In this document: in pieces, positions 36,649 through 46,173 of the stretch | Layout of the letters: every line of letters begins with the position of its first letter | Numbering within the stretch: position 1 is the first letter of the stretch | From: Mycolicibacterium llatzerense | GTDB taxonomy: Bacteria; Actinomycetota; Actinomycetes; Mycobacteriales; Mycobacteriaceae | NCBI RefSeq assembly: GCF_000878195.1 | Contig: NZ_JXST01000013.1 | Location: 62,001-126,000, forward strand | Reading direction: 5' to 3' | DNA: 64,000 nucleotides | The notes under the pieces: generated by a model | The model's database searches: none | Told to the model about the DNA's origin: nothing | What the model saw: only the letters and a program-made list of their open reading frames with translations | Position numbers and translations under genes: made by a program

Positions 36649-38049
36649 TCAGTCTGTGGGACTGTCACTTTCGCCGTCGCCGTCTTCACCCTCGGTGGGG
36701 TACAGCGAGGGGTGGTGGTACTGATTCGTTCTCGGCTGTCCGACGTCGAGTAGTGGTGGTGGGGTCCAGTGGGCGCGGCCGCCGGGGCCCATGGTGGTGG
36801 TCCAGCCGCCGGTGTCGGCGAGGCGGTTGTCGCGCCCGCATGCCAGGGTCATGGTGTCGATGTTGGTGAGGCCGTCGTCGCGCCAGTTGGTGATGTGGTG
36901 GACCTGGCTGCGGGAGGCGGGGGCGGTGCAGTTGGGTTTGGTGCAGCCGTGGTCGCGGGCGAACAGGGCGAGCCGTTGGGCGGTGCTGGCGGTGCGGGCC
37001 GCCCGGCCCAGATAGAGCGGTTGGCCGGTGTGGTTGTCGAAGACGGCCAGGTAGTTGTCCGAACCTTGCGCGGCCATCCGGATCAAGTCTTTGACCGGGA
37101 GTGTGGTGCCGGTGTGGGTGAGTGCCACCCCGGCACGCTTTTCCAGCTCGGTGATGGTGGTGGTGGCGACCACGGTGACCGGGAATCCGTTGTGCACACC
37201 GGATGTTCCGGAGGCGAGCATCATCCGGCCCACCATTTTGAACGCGTCGTACTGGCGTTGCGCCAGGGTGCGGGTGTCGTTGTCGATCTGCTCCTGCGTC
37301 GGCGTACCTGAGAGGCAGGGCTGTGGGTCGGCGGGGTTGCACATGCCGGGGGCGGCGTACTTGTCGAACAGTGCCTGCCAGTAGGCGCGGCCTTCGGGGT
37401 CGAGTTGGGCGGTGACGTCGGTGCGGCCGTCGGGCCGCTGCTTACCCATGACGAACGACCGTTTCGGGTCGGGTTCGTCATCGTCAGGTTCGGGCCCGTC
37501 TTGATCGAGCCGATACAACAAGTCGTTGGCCGCCCGCCGCAGGTCCTCAGGGGTCTTGACCCGGGCATCGGCCACCAGATCGGCCTCGCACTGCAACAGG
37601 GTTGCCGGGTCCACCCACAACGGCACCTTCTCAAAAAAGTAGGTGATCACCGCGACGTGCTCGATATTGATGGTGCCTTCGGCCAGCGCCTGAGCGACCA
37701 GTTCCCACACCGGCCCCAACGGCTCGCCGGTGATCGCCGATCGAGGCCCGAGGTTGTCGGTGTCCCGCACCCGGCGACGGGCTTCCTCGCGGCTGATCCG
37801 GTGCCGGATGTGCAGGACCTCCGGCCAGTCTTTGGCCCCGATCTCCTTGGCGGTGGCCTGCGTCTGCGCCGCCGCGAGAATCTGATGGTCGACCGCCTCG
37901 GCGGCGCACTTCAACGTTTCGCGGCGGGACTGCAGCGCCAACAACACGGGGACGGGCAGCCCGGTGTAGTCCAGGGACGCGATCCGGGCCGCGGCGGCTT
38001 CGTAGGCGGCGTAGGCCTCCTCGACGACGGCCGCATCGGTCAATCCCAT
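36649..38049 (-). CDS. DUF222/13E12 repeat family HNH endonuclease
   Basis: About 466 residues. N-terminal DUF222 region (from MGLTDAAVVEEAYAAYEAA to FFEKVPLWVDPATL), C-terminal HNH nuclease: CTKPNCTAPASRSQVHHITNW with the Cys pair and HH, followed by DGLTNIDTMTLACGRDNR. This is the 13E12 repeat family, multicopy in mycobacteria. The start is set at ATG 38049 because an SOS box sits just upstream; the frame is open to 38079. The mobility or target of the family is unknown. Confidence 0.85.
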   Translation of the reverse strand: MGLTDAAVVEEAYAAYEAAAARIASLDYTGLPVPVLLALQSRRETLKCAAEAVDHQILAAAQTQATAKEIGAKDWPEVLHIRHRISREEARRRVRDTDNLGPRSAITGEPLGPVWELVAQALAEGTINIEHVAVITYFFEKVPLWVDPATLLQCEADLVADARVKTPEDLRRAANDLLYRLDQDGPEPDDDEPDPKRSFVMGKQRPDGRTDVTAQLDPEGRAYWQALFDKYAAPGMCNPADPQPCLSGTPTQEQIDNDTRTLAQRQYDAFKMVGRMMLASGTSGVHNGFPVTVVATTTITELEKRAGVALTHTGTTLPVKDLIRMAAQGSDNYLAVFDNHTGQPLYLGRAARTASTAQRLALFARDHGCTKPNCTAPASRSQVHHITNWRDDGLTNIDTMTLACGRDNRLADTGGWTTTMGPGGRAHWTPPPLLDVGQPRTNQYHHPSLYPTEGEDGDGESDSPTD

Positions 38050-38052
38050 GCT

Positions 38053-38068
38053 TCGAACACTAGTTCGA
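38053..38068 (-). promoter_or_regulatory. LexA (SOS) box
   Basis: TCGAAC-ACTA-GTTCGA is an exact match to the mycobacterial SOS box TCGAAC-N4-GTTCGA, and the palindrome extends one or two bases each side. It lies 4 bases before ATG 38049. TAGTGT on the minus strand, inside the box, could be the -10 element, giving a leaderless transcript starting at the ATG. Confidence 0.8.
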
Positions 38069-38159
38069 AGCACTGACATTTCGCAGTGCCGAATGTGCTG
38101 CTAGTTACCTACCGTGACCAGCGAAAACAAAGTGACCAAAGTTATTTCGAAAAATGAAC

Positions 38160-40124
38160 TCAGTCGCCGGTCCGCACGAACTTGTCGGTGAAGTCACCGC
38201 CCTTGCACTCCCCACCGGTCGAGGTGTTGGTGCCATGACCTTCGAGCGTCTGAATCGGATCCGCCAACTGCGTCGGCAGCGGATATTCGGCGCTGATCTT
38301 GGTGTGCGTGGTCCCGCCGAGCGCGCACGGAACGGTCCCTTCCTCGGTGCGCGTCCACTTGCCGGCAGCGAAGACCAACGTGACCACACCATCCATCGCG
38401 TGGAACGCACTGATGCACCGGTCTCCGGTGCGCAGGCACTGCGTGCGGACCTGCAGATCCGGCGCACCCGGAGCGAAGCCGCCGACCGAGTAGACGACGT
38501 TCTCGTGGTAGCGGCCGTACAGGGTCGAAGCCGGCGATGTGGTGCGAGGCGGCAGACCGGCGGGGTCGGGCACACCGCTTACCTCGCCGTCACCGGTGCG
38601 GGTGAACGTGACCGTCCGTTTGACGCTGCTGCACCCGTTGACGGCGCTTCGGCTGGTCTCGCCGGCCAGGGTGCCGTCGGGCTTGGGCGTCAGGGTGAAG
38701 ACCACCCACACTTCGGTTGGCGGCTCGTTGGGGGCATCGCTACATTTCACGGCCCCAGTCGCGACAGCGACCCAATCACCGGAAATCTGGTCGAACGTCA
38801 TGTTCGAGACCACGGGAATCGAGCTCTTGCCCGTGTACGAGGCATTGGCGATGCACCCGTTGGAGCCGCAGGACGACCGCACGTCCCACTGGCCCGTCAT
38901 TGCCGGCCCGCCGGGTATGGCCTTGCCTTCCAGATCGGTGGCCGGTCCGTACTCGGCGCGGTACCTGCCGCTGAAACCGGTGCCGGCCGCGGTCGCGGTC
39001 GGGCTGGGCGCGGCCGGCTTCCCGCCGGGACGGTCGGACCGGCCGAGGAGCCGCACCCCGGCGAACACCCCGCCGGCGACGACCAGCAGGGCGACCACCG
39101 CCAGGACCGCGATGAGCACGCCCGAGCGGGACGAGCGGGCCGGCGGCGGGCCGAATTGGGTAGGCGGGCTCAGCGACGGCTGGTTCAGGTGCGGTGGTGG
39201 CTTGAGCGTCGGTGGGTTCAGCGGTGGCTGCGCGGGTGCGGCCATGGTCGGTTGGTTGCGAAAATCGTTGGACCCCATGGGCGCCGGCCGCATCGCCTGT
39301 TGCTGCAGGGCCTGCGCGAACTCCCCGCAACTGGCGAAGCGGGCGGCAGGCGTCTTCGACATCGCCCGGGCCAGCACCGGATCCAGGCCACGCAGTTCTG
39401 GGCGGTGCTCCCCCAACGACGGCGCTGGGGCGGTGACGTGTTTGGTGATGACGACCGCCGGATTGCTGTCCGCATACGGCGGGTTCCCGGTCAGCAGCTG
39501 GAATGCCGTGCACGCCAAGGCATATTGATCGGTGCGGCCGTCCATCCCCTCACCCCGGAGCTGCTCGGGCGCGGCGTACGCCACCGTCCCGACCGCCATG
39601 TTCGTCGCAGTCAGACCGGACGCGTCGTTCATGGGCCGGGCGATCCCGAAGTCGGCGAGGAAGATGCGTGACGTCTCGGCGTCCAGCAAGATGTTGGCCG
39701 GCTTCACATCTCGGTGCAACAGTTCACGGCGGTGCGCATGGTCGAGCGCCGAGGCCACGGCAGAGATGATCGGCAGCGCCACCTCCGGCGGCATCCCGGT
39801 GGGATAGTGGTCGCGCAGCAGCTGCGCGGCATCGGTCCCGGCCACGTAGTCCATCGAGATCCAGAGCTGGCCGTCGCACTCCCCCCGGTCGTGGACGCCG
39901 AGGATGTTGGGGTGCGACAACGTGGACACCAGGTCCGCTTCGCGCAGGAACCGCGGTCCGTACTCCGGGTCCACGGTCAGTTCGGCCGACAGCACCTTCA
40001 CCGCGTCCAGTCGCGGCAGCCGCGGATGCGAAGCGAGATACACACTGCCCATGCCGCCCGCGCCCAATTTCCGCCGGATCGTGTAACCGGCGAAAACCTG
40101 ACCCTCGGTGAGCAACACGGGCAA
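38160..40124 (-). CDS. Receptor-type Ser/Thr protein kinase
   Basis: A 654-residue PknB/PknD-type kinase. Glycine loop [10 protein letters not shown] (21-30), Lys43, HRD at 137-139 ([12 protein letters not shown]), DFG at 158-160, all intact. Pro-rich juxtamembrane linker 280-330, one membrane segment near 335-360, then an outer domain of about 290 residues with cysteine pairs, the likely sensor. It may phosphorylate FHA proteins; two are encoded 4-7 kb away. Divergent from the FAD oxidase. Confidence 0.9.
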   Translation of the reverse strand: MPVLLTEGQVFAGYTIRRKLGAGGMGSVYLASHPRLPRLDAVKVLSAELTVDPEYGPRFLREADLVSTLSHPNILGVHDRGECDGQLWISMDYVAGTDAAQLLRDHYPTGMPPEVALPIISAVASALDHAHRRELLHRDVKPANILLDAETSRIFLADFGIARPMNDASGLTATNMAVGTVAYAAPEQLRGEGMDGRTDQYALACTAFQLLTGNPPYADSNPAVVITKHVTAPAPSLGEHRPELRGLDPVLARAMSKTPAARFASCGEFAQALQQQAMRPAPMGSNDFRNQPTMAAPAQPPLNPPTLKPPPHLNQPSLSPPTQFGPPPARSSRSGVLIAVLAVVALLVVAGGVFAGVRLLGRSDRPGGKPAAPSPTATAAGTGFSGRYRAEYGPATDLEGKAIPGGPAMTGQWDVRSSCGSNGCIANASYTGKSSIPVVSNMTFDQISGDWVAVATGAVKCSDAPNEPPTEVWVVFTLTPKPDGTLAGETSRSAVNGCSSVKRTVTFTRTGDGEVSGVPDPAGLPPRTTSPASTLYGRYHENVVYSVGGFAPGAPDLQVRTQCLRTGDRCISAFHAMDGVVTLVFAAGKWTRTEEGTVPCALGGTTHTKISAEYPLPTQLADPIQTLEGHGTNTSTGGECKGGDFTDKFVRTGD

Positions 40125-40223
40125 ATCGTAGGCCCGCCGTGGTGCCTACGCAGGCAACGCGGACAAATCCGCCCAACGGACCAGTTCGGCCCATCTCAGT
40201 CCCGGTGTCGATACAGTCCGACG

Positions 40224-41591
40224 ATGCACGCCGACGCGCTGAACCGTCTCGCCGATGCCCTGCCGGCCGGCGCGCTGATCACCGACCCGGACATCATCGG
40301 GCGCTACCGCCGGGATTCGGCGGCCGACCCGAACGCCGGCACTCCGCTCGCCGTGGTGCGCCCCGCCGGCACTGCCGACGTGCAACACGTGCTGCGGTGG
40401 GCCTCCGAACACCACATCGCCGTGGTGCCACGCGGCGCGGGGTCGGGCCTGTCCGGTGGCGCCGACGCCGTCGACGGCTCGGTGGTGCTGAGTACCGAAC
40501 GCATGCGGGACATCCGGATCGATCCGGCCACCCGGACCGCGGTGGTTCAGCCGGGCCTGACCAACACCGAGGTCAAGCGCGCGGCCGCCGGACACGGCTT
40601 GTGGTACCCGCCGGACCCGTCGTCCATCGACATCTCCTCGATCGGCGGCAACGCTGCGACCAACGCGGGCGGCCTGTGTTGCGTGAAGTACGGCGTCACG
40701 GGTGATTACGTGCTCGGCATGGAGGTCGTGCTGGCCGACGGCACGGCGCTGCGGCTTGGCGGGCCTCTGCTGAAAGACGTTGCGGGACTGTCCTTGACGA
40801 AGCTGTTCATCGGATCGGAGGGCATTCTCGGTGTCATCACCGAGCTCACGCTGCGGTTGATCCCGAGCCAGCCACCCGCCTCGACGGTGGTTGCCGTGTT
40901 CGACTCCGTCGCCGCCGCCGCGAACGCCGTCGTCGCCATCACTGCCGAAATCCGCCCGGCGATGCTGGAATTCATGGACCACGCGAGCATCAACGCCGTC
41001 GAGGACCACCTGAGAATGGGCCTCGACCGGTCCGCCCGAGCCATGCTGCTGATGCAGTCCGACGCGCCGGGGGCCGCCGCCGAGGAAGTGGCAACCATCA
41101 TCGCCAACTGTGAGAAGTGCGGTGCCACAGACATTTTCGCCACCGATGACCCGGCCGAAGGGGCGGCGTTCACCGCGGCCCGCCGCGGCATGTTCGGCGC
41201 GGTCGAGAAACTCGGCAGCCTGCTGCTGGAGGACGTGGGCGTCCCGATACCCCAACTGCCCGCGATGGTCACCGGGGTCGAGGACATCGCCGAGACGTGC
41301 GACGTGCAGATCTACATGGTGGCGCACGCCGGGGACGGCAACACCCATCCGATCATCGTGTACGACCCCACCGACCCCGATGCCACCGACCGCGCCGAGC
41401 GCGCGTTCGCGCGCATCATGGAGCTGGCCATCGGGCTGGGCGGCACCATCACCGGCGAGCACGGCGTCGGACGCCTGAAACGGGACTGGCTGCCCAGTCA
41501 GCTCGGCGACGACGTCATGGCGTTGACCCGGCGCATCAAAGATGCGCTGGACCCGCAGGGCATCCTCAACCCTGGTGCAGTACTGCGGTAG
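40224..41591 (+). CDS. FAD-linked 2-hydroxyacid oxidase (GlcD/D-lactate dehydrogenase type)
   Basis: A 455-residue flavoprotein of the vanillyl-alcohol oxidase fold. FAD-binding region VVPRGAGSGLSGGADAVDGS, then SIGGNAATNAGGLCCVKYG and LFIGSEGILGVITE; the C-terminal domain ends with GDGNTHP and GEHGVGRLKRDWL. It should oxidise glycolate, D-lactate or a similar 2-hydroxyacid. ATG 40224 is the start; the frame is open far upstream but as shadow of the kinase gene. Confidence 0.88.
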   Translation: MHADALNRLADALPAGALITDPDIIGRYRRDSAADPNAGTPLAVVRPAGTADVQHVLRWASEHHIAVVPRGAGSGLSGGADAVDGSVVLSTERMRDIRIDPATRTAVVQPGLTNTEVKRAAAGHGLWYPPDPSSIDISSIGGNAATNAGGLCCVKYGVTGDYVLGMEVVLADGTALRLGGPLLKDVAGLSLTKLFIGSEGILGVITELTLRLIPSQPPASTVVAVFDSVAAAANAVVAITAEIRPAMLEFMDHASINAVEDHLRMGLDRSARAMLLMQSDAPGAAAEEVATIIANCEKCGATDIFATDDPAEGAAFTAARRGMFGAVEKLGSLLLEDVGVPIPQLPAMVTGVEDIAETCDVQIYMVAHAGDGNTHPIIVYDPTDPDATDRAERAFARIMELAIGLGGTITGEHGVGRLKRDWLPSQLGDDVMALTRRIKDALDPQGILNPGAVLR

Positions 41592-41735
41592 TCACCTCGA
41601 CGTGGGCCAGGACCCGTCCCGCGTCGTCGCCGCGGACGGCGCCGGTCGACCCCGGTTGTCCCACAGCGTGGCGCGAAAACTCGATCTCACGCGCGCGTCG
41701 CCTGGAGGTAACCAACGGTCCGTACAGTCGCTCTC

Positions 41736-42170
41736 ATGTCCGAAGCACCCATGAGCCTCACCGAGCAGACCTTCCGGGATCTGCTCACCGCGGCCATCAC
41801 GCAGGGACAACGGCCGCCGCCCACCACCATCCTGGGCCCGACCTGCTGGATTGCCATCGACGTGCTCGCCCGCGAGCACCCTGATGCCGCCCCTGAACGG
41901 GTCGTCGCCGCGTTCGACGCGTTCGCGATCGAGCACCTGGAGATCGACCGGAGCGAGTCCCCGGCCGACGTTGACCCGGTCACCGCGCGGGTGGCCGAAT
42001 ACGCCGCCATCGACGCGCTCGTGGCCCAGCTGAGCATCACTTACCCGAGCACCGACCCCAGAACCGTGACGGCCGTGGTGCGCCGCATTCACGCCGATTT
42101 CCACGATCACGCTGTGCGGGACTTCATCCCACTATTCGTCGAGCAGGCCGCACACCGGAAACTCGCCTAG
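41736..42170 (+). CDS. Three-helix bundle domain protein, unknown
   Basis: A 144-residue helical protein. The last 50 residues (TYPSTDPRTVTAVVRRIHADF, then VRDFIPLFVEQAAHR) resemble small mycobacterial three-helix bundle proteins, including the gene at 49511 in this window. ATG 41736 or 41751. Function unknown. Confidence 0.55.
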   Translation: MSEAPMSLTEQTFRDLLTAAITQGQRPPPTTILGPTCWIAIDVLAREHPDAAPERVVAAFDAFAIEHLEIDRSESPADVDPVTARVAEYAAIDALVAQLSITYPSTDPRTVTAVVRRIHADFHDHAVRDFIPLFVEQAAHRKLA

Positions 42171-42209
42171 CTCGACCGGCATCCGGAGCAGCTCCAGCCT
42201 GGCAAGGTA

Positions 42210-43370
42210 GTGCCAGTGTCCACTCATCTGACGGCCGAAGAGGCCATGCTCGTCGAGACCGTGCGCGCGTTCGTCGACCGCGACGTCAAGCCCACGGTGC
42301 GCGACGTCGAACACGCCAACACCTATCCCGAGGCGTGGATCGAGCAGATGAAGCAGATCGGCATCTACGGGCTGGCCATCCCCGAGGAATACGGCGGTTC
42401 CCCGGTGTCGATGCCGTGTTATGTCGAAGTGACACAGGAACTCTCACGCGGCTGGATGAGCCTCGCCGGCGCCATGGGCGGCCACACCGTGGTGGCCAAG
42501 CTCATCGGTTTGTTCGGCACCGAGGCGCAGAAGCAGGCGTATCTGCCGCGGATGGCCACCGGCAAGCTGCGCGCGACCATGGCCCTCACCGAGCCCGGCG
42601 GCGGCTCTGATCTGCAGAACATGTCGACCACCGCGCGCCCGGACGGCCCCGACCTGGTGATCAACGGCGCCAAGACGTGGATCAGCAACGCGCGCCGGTC
42701 AGGGCTCATCGCACTGCTGTGCAAGACCGACCCCACCGCAGAGCCGCGGCACAAAGGCATTTCGGTGGTGCTCGTCGAACACGGTCCCGGCCTGACGGTG
42801 TCGCGCGATCTGCCCAAGCTGGGCTACAAGGGCGTCGAATCCTGTGAGCTGACGTTCGACGGCTACCGCATACCCGCGTCGGCGATCCTCGGCGGTGAGC
42901 CCGGTAAGGGGTTCGGGCAGATGATGAAAGGCCTTGAGACAGGCCGGATTCAGGTCGCCTCGCGGGCTCTCGGCGTCGCCACCGCGGCGCTGGAGGACGC
43001 GCTCAAATACTCCCAGGAGCGCGAGAGCTTCGGTCAGCCGATCTGGCAGCACCAGTCGGTCGGCAACTACCTGGCGGACATGGCCACGAAGCTGACGGCC
43101 GCCCGTCAGCTGACGCGGTACGCCGCCGAGCGCTACGACAGCGGCGAACGCTGCGACATGGAGGCCGGTATGGCCAAGCTGTTCGCATCCGAGATCGCCA
43201 TGGAGATCGCGCTCAACGCCGTCCGAATCCACGGCGGCTACGGCTATTCCACCGAATATGACGTCGAACGCTACTTCCGTGACGCCCCGCTGATGATCGT
43301 CGGCGAGGGCACCAATGAGATCCAGCGCAACGTGATCGCAGCGCAGTTGGTCGCCCGCGGTGGGCTGTGA
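42210..43370 (+). CDS. Acyl-CoA dehydrogenase
   Basis: A 386-residue FAD enzyme of the acyl-CoA dehydrogenase family. Motifs include MALTEPGGGSDLQNM and GAKTWISNA (FAD/substrate), and the C-terminal IHGGYGYSTEYDVERYFRDAP and GEGTNEIQRNVIA. The catalytic base region VERYFRD is present. Starts at GTG 42210 or GTG 42216. Substrate not known; beta-oxidation or amino-acid catabolism is usual. A 10-base tandem repeat follows the stop. Confidence 0.88.
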   Translation: MPVSTHLTAEEAMLVETVRAFVDRDVKPTVRDVEHANTYPEAWIEQMKQIGIYGLAIPEEYGGSPVSMPCYVEVTQELSRGWMSLAGAMGGHTVVAKLIGLFGTEAQKQAYLPRMATGKLRATMALTEPGGGSDLQNMSTTARPDGPDLVINGAKTWISNARRSGLIALLCKTDPTAEPRHKGISVVLVEHGPGLTVSRDLPKLGYKGVESCELTFDGYRIPASAILGGEPGKGFGQMMKGLETGRIQVASRALGVATAALEDALKYSQERESFGQPIWQHQSVGNYLADMATKLTAARQLTRYAAERYDSGERCDMEAGMAKLFASEIAMEIALNAVRIHGGYGYSTEYDVERYFRDAPLMIVGEGTNEIQRNVIAAQLVARGGL

Positions 43371-43391
43371 TGGATTGTGATGGATTGTGAT
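43368..43391. repeat. Tandem 10-base repeat at a gene junction
   Basis: TGATGGATTG twice in a row, then TGATG. The first TGA is the acyl-CoA dehydrogenase stop; the last GTGATG holds the ClC start codons. Confidence 0.7.
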
Positions 43392-44676
43392 GCGTAGGGT
43401 ACGCGCCGCCGACACACTCGGTTTCGTCCTCGCCGCGGCCGTCGTCGGGGCGTTGACGGGTTTGGCGGCGGGCAGCTTCCGGGTGCTGCTCGACTACGCG
43501 ACGCAGTGGCGTGCCTCCCTGTCGCACTGGTCCCACGAAAGTTGGTGGGGCCCCATCGTCGTCGTGGCCATCTGCGCCGTCTGCACCGCGGCTGCCGCCT
43601 CGCTGGTTCGCCGCGTCGAACCGAACGCCGAGGGCAGTGGCATCCCCCGCGTCGAGTCCGTCGTCGCCGGCCGCGCCGAGCCGGGCCGCTTCCGAATCCT
43701 GCCCATCAAGTACGTCGGCGGGCTGCTGTCCCTGGGGTCGGGCCTCGCTCTCGGGCGCGAGGGGCCGTCCGTGCAGATGGGTGGCTCCATCGCGATCATC
43801 GTGGCGTCGGCGACGCGCCGTTCCCAAGCTGATCTGCGCATTCTCGCCGCCGCCGGAGCGGCCGCCGGTTTGGCGACCGCGTTCAACGCCCCGATCGCCG
43901 GCGGCGTGTTCGTGCTGGAGGAGCTCGTCAAACGCTTCGATCCGCGCACTACGGTCGCCACGCTGGTCGCCTCCGCGTCCGGATTCATGGCGGCCTACCC
44001 GTTCGTGCGCTCGGGCAGCGAGTTCCAGGTGCCGGCGCTGGCCGATCCGCAGCTGGCGGGCTCCGGTTGGGTGCTGGCCGTGGGCGTGCTCACCGGCGTC
44101 CTGGGAGTCCTCTACAACAAGGCCATCATGTTCGGCCTCCGCACCGCCGATACCAGCCGCTGGCCGGTCGAGGTCCGCGCCGCACTCATCGGTGCCGGCG
44201 TCGGGGTCCTGGTCTGGTACTCCCCCCATCTGGCCGGCGGCGGCGACCAACTCACGCAGGAAGCACTACTCGGCCACGGCGCCATCGGTGCCGTCACCGC
44301 GGTGCTGGTGCTGCGGTTCGTCCTCGGTGTGGTGTCGTATGCCGCGGGCACCCCGGGCGGTCTGTTCGCCCCGATGCTCGTGCTCGGCGCCGACGTCGGA
44401 TTGATCGTTGGCCTGATCGCGGCACACCTCGCGCCGCATTCCGCGCCCAGCCCGGCCGCACTCGCCCTCATCGGGATGGCTGCGTTCTTCACCGCCAGCG
44501 TCCAGGCGCCGGTGACGGGCCTGATCCTCGCCACCGAACTCACGGGCAGCACAAACCAGCTGCCCCCGATGCTCGGTGCCTGCGCGACGGCGCTGCTGGT
44601 CGCCATCGCTCTCGGCTCACGCCCGATCTACGACCTGCTCACCGACCGGGCTGCCACTGCGGCTGCTACGCCATAG
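43390..44676 (+). CDS. ClC-family chloride channel/antiporter
   Basis: A 428-residue membrane protein with the ClC selectivity motifs GSGIP (in EGSGIPRVE), GREGPSVQMG and GTPGGLFAPMLVLG. The Glu in GREGP is the gating/proton glutamate, so it could be a Cl-/H+ exchanger. No CBS domains. Starts at ATG 43390 or GTG 43387. Confidence 0.9.
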   Translation: MRRVRAADTLGFVLAAAVVGALTGLAAGSFRVLLDYATQWRASLSHWSHESWWGPIVVVAICAVCTAAAASLVRRVEPNAEGSGIPRVESVVAGRAEPGRFRILPIKYVGGLLSLGSGLALGREGPSVQMGGSIAIIVASATRRSQADLRILAAAGAAAGLATAFNAPIAGGVFVLEELVKRFDPRTTVATLVASASGFMAAYPFVRSGSEFQVPALADPQLAGSGWVLAVGVLTGVLGVLYNKAIMFGLRTADTSRWPVEVRAALIGAGVGVLVWYSPHLAGGGDQLTQEALLGHGAIGAVTAVLVLRFVLGVVSYAAGTPGGLFAPMLVLGADVGLIVGLIAAHLAPHSAPSPAALALIGMAAFFTASVQAPVTGLILATELTGSTNQLPPMLGACATALLVAIALGSRPIYDLLTDRAATAAATP

Positions 44677-44677
44677 C

Positions 44678-45691
44678 TCAGCGGAGGTTGCCGGCGTATC
44701 TGCTTGCCAGCGCACCGATGTCGATCAGCCACAGCAGGGTGTCGCGCGCGGTCTCTTCGAACGGTCGGGCCACGATGCCCAATTCTTCGGTGGTGACCGT
44801 CGTGTCGAATCGGGTGTTCCGCTCGGCCAGTTCGACGGTCTCGACGTCCGCGGGCAGGTGGATGCTGTCCGGCAGCACCTTGTTGAGCAGTTCGGCGAGC
44901 TGAGTGAACGGCTTGGCCACGATGGTGGGTGTGCTGACGAATGGCAGCCACCGCCCGGTGATCTTGTGCAGGGTCCCGTGCATCAGGTCACCGTCGAGGT
45001 GATGACCGGGCACCACGTAACGCCGCGGCCCGTGACCCGCCACCATGCAGGCGGCGACGACGTCGGCGACGTCGCGGACGTCGACATAGTGGGCGCCGCC
45101 GGTCGGCCATACAGGCAAGCGCCCCTTGATGATCCACATGAACAGCTCAGCCTGCGTCCCCAGGTACGGATCGTGCGGCCCGAACACCCCGCCGGGATAC
45201 ACCGACACCACCGGCGCCCCGATCGACTGGAGCGCCCGAACTTGTACTTCTGACTCACGTTTCGACTTGGCGTACGGCAGATCCACGTCACCCAGCGGCA
45301 GATCGGGTCCGCCGCCATCGCGACAGGTCAGTGCCACCGTCGACGAGATGTGCACGATGGGATCGAGACCGCGCTCCACCGCGCCGCCCACCACCAGTTC
45401 GGTGGCGCGCAGATTGGTCCGGGTGATCTCCGTCGCCCGGCGCGCATCGAGACTGAACACGGCGGCCGCGTGCACCACCGCGTCCACACCATCGAGAGCC
45501 GCCGCCACGACGTCGGCATCCAGCACATCCCCGACCACGATGTCATCGACCGAAACATCCAGCGGTTCAAGCGATATCGGTACCTGCTCGGCCCGGCGGA
45601 CCAGCATCCGCACGTCGTGTCCATCGCGGATCAGCGCCGCGACGATATGCGCACCAACGTAGCCGGTCCCTCCGGTCACCAGAACCTTCAT
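44678..45691 (-). CDS. NAD(P)-dependent epimerase/3-beta-HSD-like SDR
   Basis: A 337-residue extended short-chain dehydrogenase. NAD(P) loop VTGGTGYVGAHI at the N-terminus, DVDAVVHAAAVFS, and YAKSK as the catalytic YxxxK. The start at 45691 follows GGAAGGACGGAAG. Possible role in sterol or sugar-nucleotide metabolism; no specific substrate can be given. Convergent with the ClC gene. Confidence 0.82.
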   Translation of the reverse strand: MKVLVTGGTGYVGAHIVAALIRDGHDVRMLVRRAEQVPISLEPLDVSVDDIVVGDVLDADVVAAALDGVDAVVHAAAVFSLDARRATEITRTNLRATELVVGGAVERGLDPIVHISSTVALTCRDGGGPDLPLGDVDLPYAKSKRESEVQVRALQSIGAPVVSVYPGGVFGPHDPYLGTQAELFMWIIKGRLPVWPTGGAHYVDVRDVADVVAACMVAGHGPRRYVVPGHHLDGDLMHGTLHKITGRWLPFVSTPTIVAKPFTQLAELLNKVLPDSIHLPADVETVELAERNTRFDTTVTTEELGIVARPFEETARDTLLWLIDIGALASRYAGNLR

Positions 45692-45814
45692 CTTCCGTCC
45701 TTCCCAGGGACTCGTCGGCCAGCGTTGGTCTGGCGACGACCCTGACAAGGTCGCTGGGCCGCATCGCCGCCCGCACCCTATCCCTGATCAGCGACTATTC
45801 GCTGGAAAAACGTG

Positions 45815-46042
45815 TCACGCTTCGGCGTCACTATCACCATCATTTCCGGTGACGATCTCCTTGAGCTTGTCGACCGCATGGGTGCCGATGTCGACCGAGT
45901 TGCGGACGATCCCGGAAATCCCTTCGGCCACATCACCTCTGATGATGTCAGCGGCGTTGTCGACGATGTCCGACGCCTTCTCGACGGAATGAGCGACTAC
46001 GTCACGGACCGCGTCGAGCGAGTCCTTGGGGTTGAGCGGCAT
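45815..46042 (-). CDS. Small conserved hypothetical protein
   Basis: A 75-residue amphipathic helical protein (SLDAVRDVVAHSVEKASDIVD, and later VRNSVDIGTHAVDKLKEIV) with an acidic tail. The ATG at 46042 has GGAGGAG 6 bases upstream, better than the ATG at 46072. Function unknown. Confidence 0.6.
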   Translation of the reverse strand: MPLNPKDSLDAVRDVVAHSVEKASDIVDNAADIIRGDVAEGISGIVRNSVDIGTHAVDKLKEIVTGNDGDSDAEA

Positions 46043-46173
46043 CGCGGTCTCCTCCGGTTGGCGGTTAGCCAAAACGGTAGACCTTAGACACGTAACGAAG
46101 CGCCGCTATCGCAAAAGCGACGGCGCCCCGTGCTCCGCACCCGCCGAACACCATGGCGCTCAACATGTCTCGA

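Noticed and set aside
38154..39671. Plus-strand frame of 505 residues
   Set aside because: Shadow of the Ser/Thr kinase gene; no family features.
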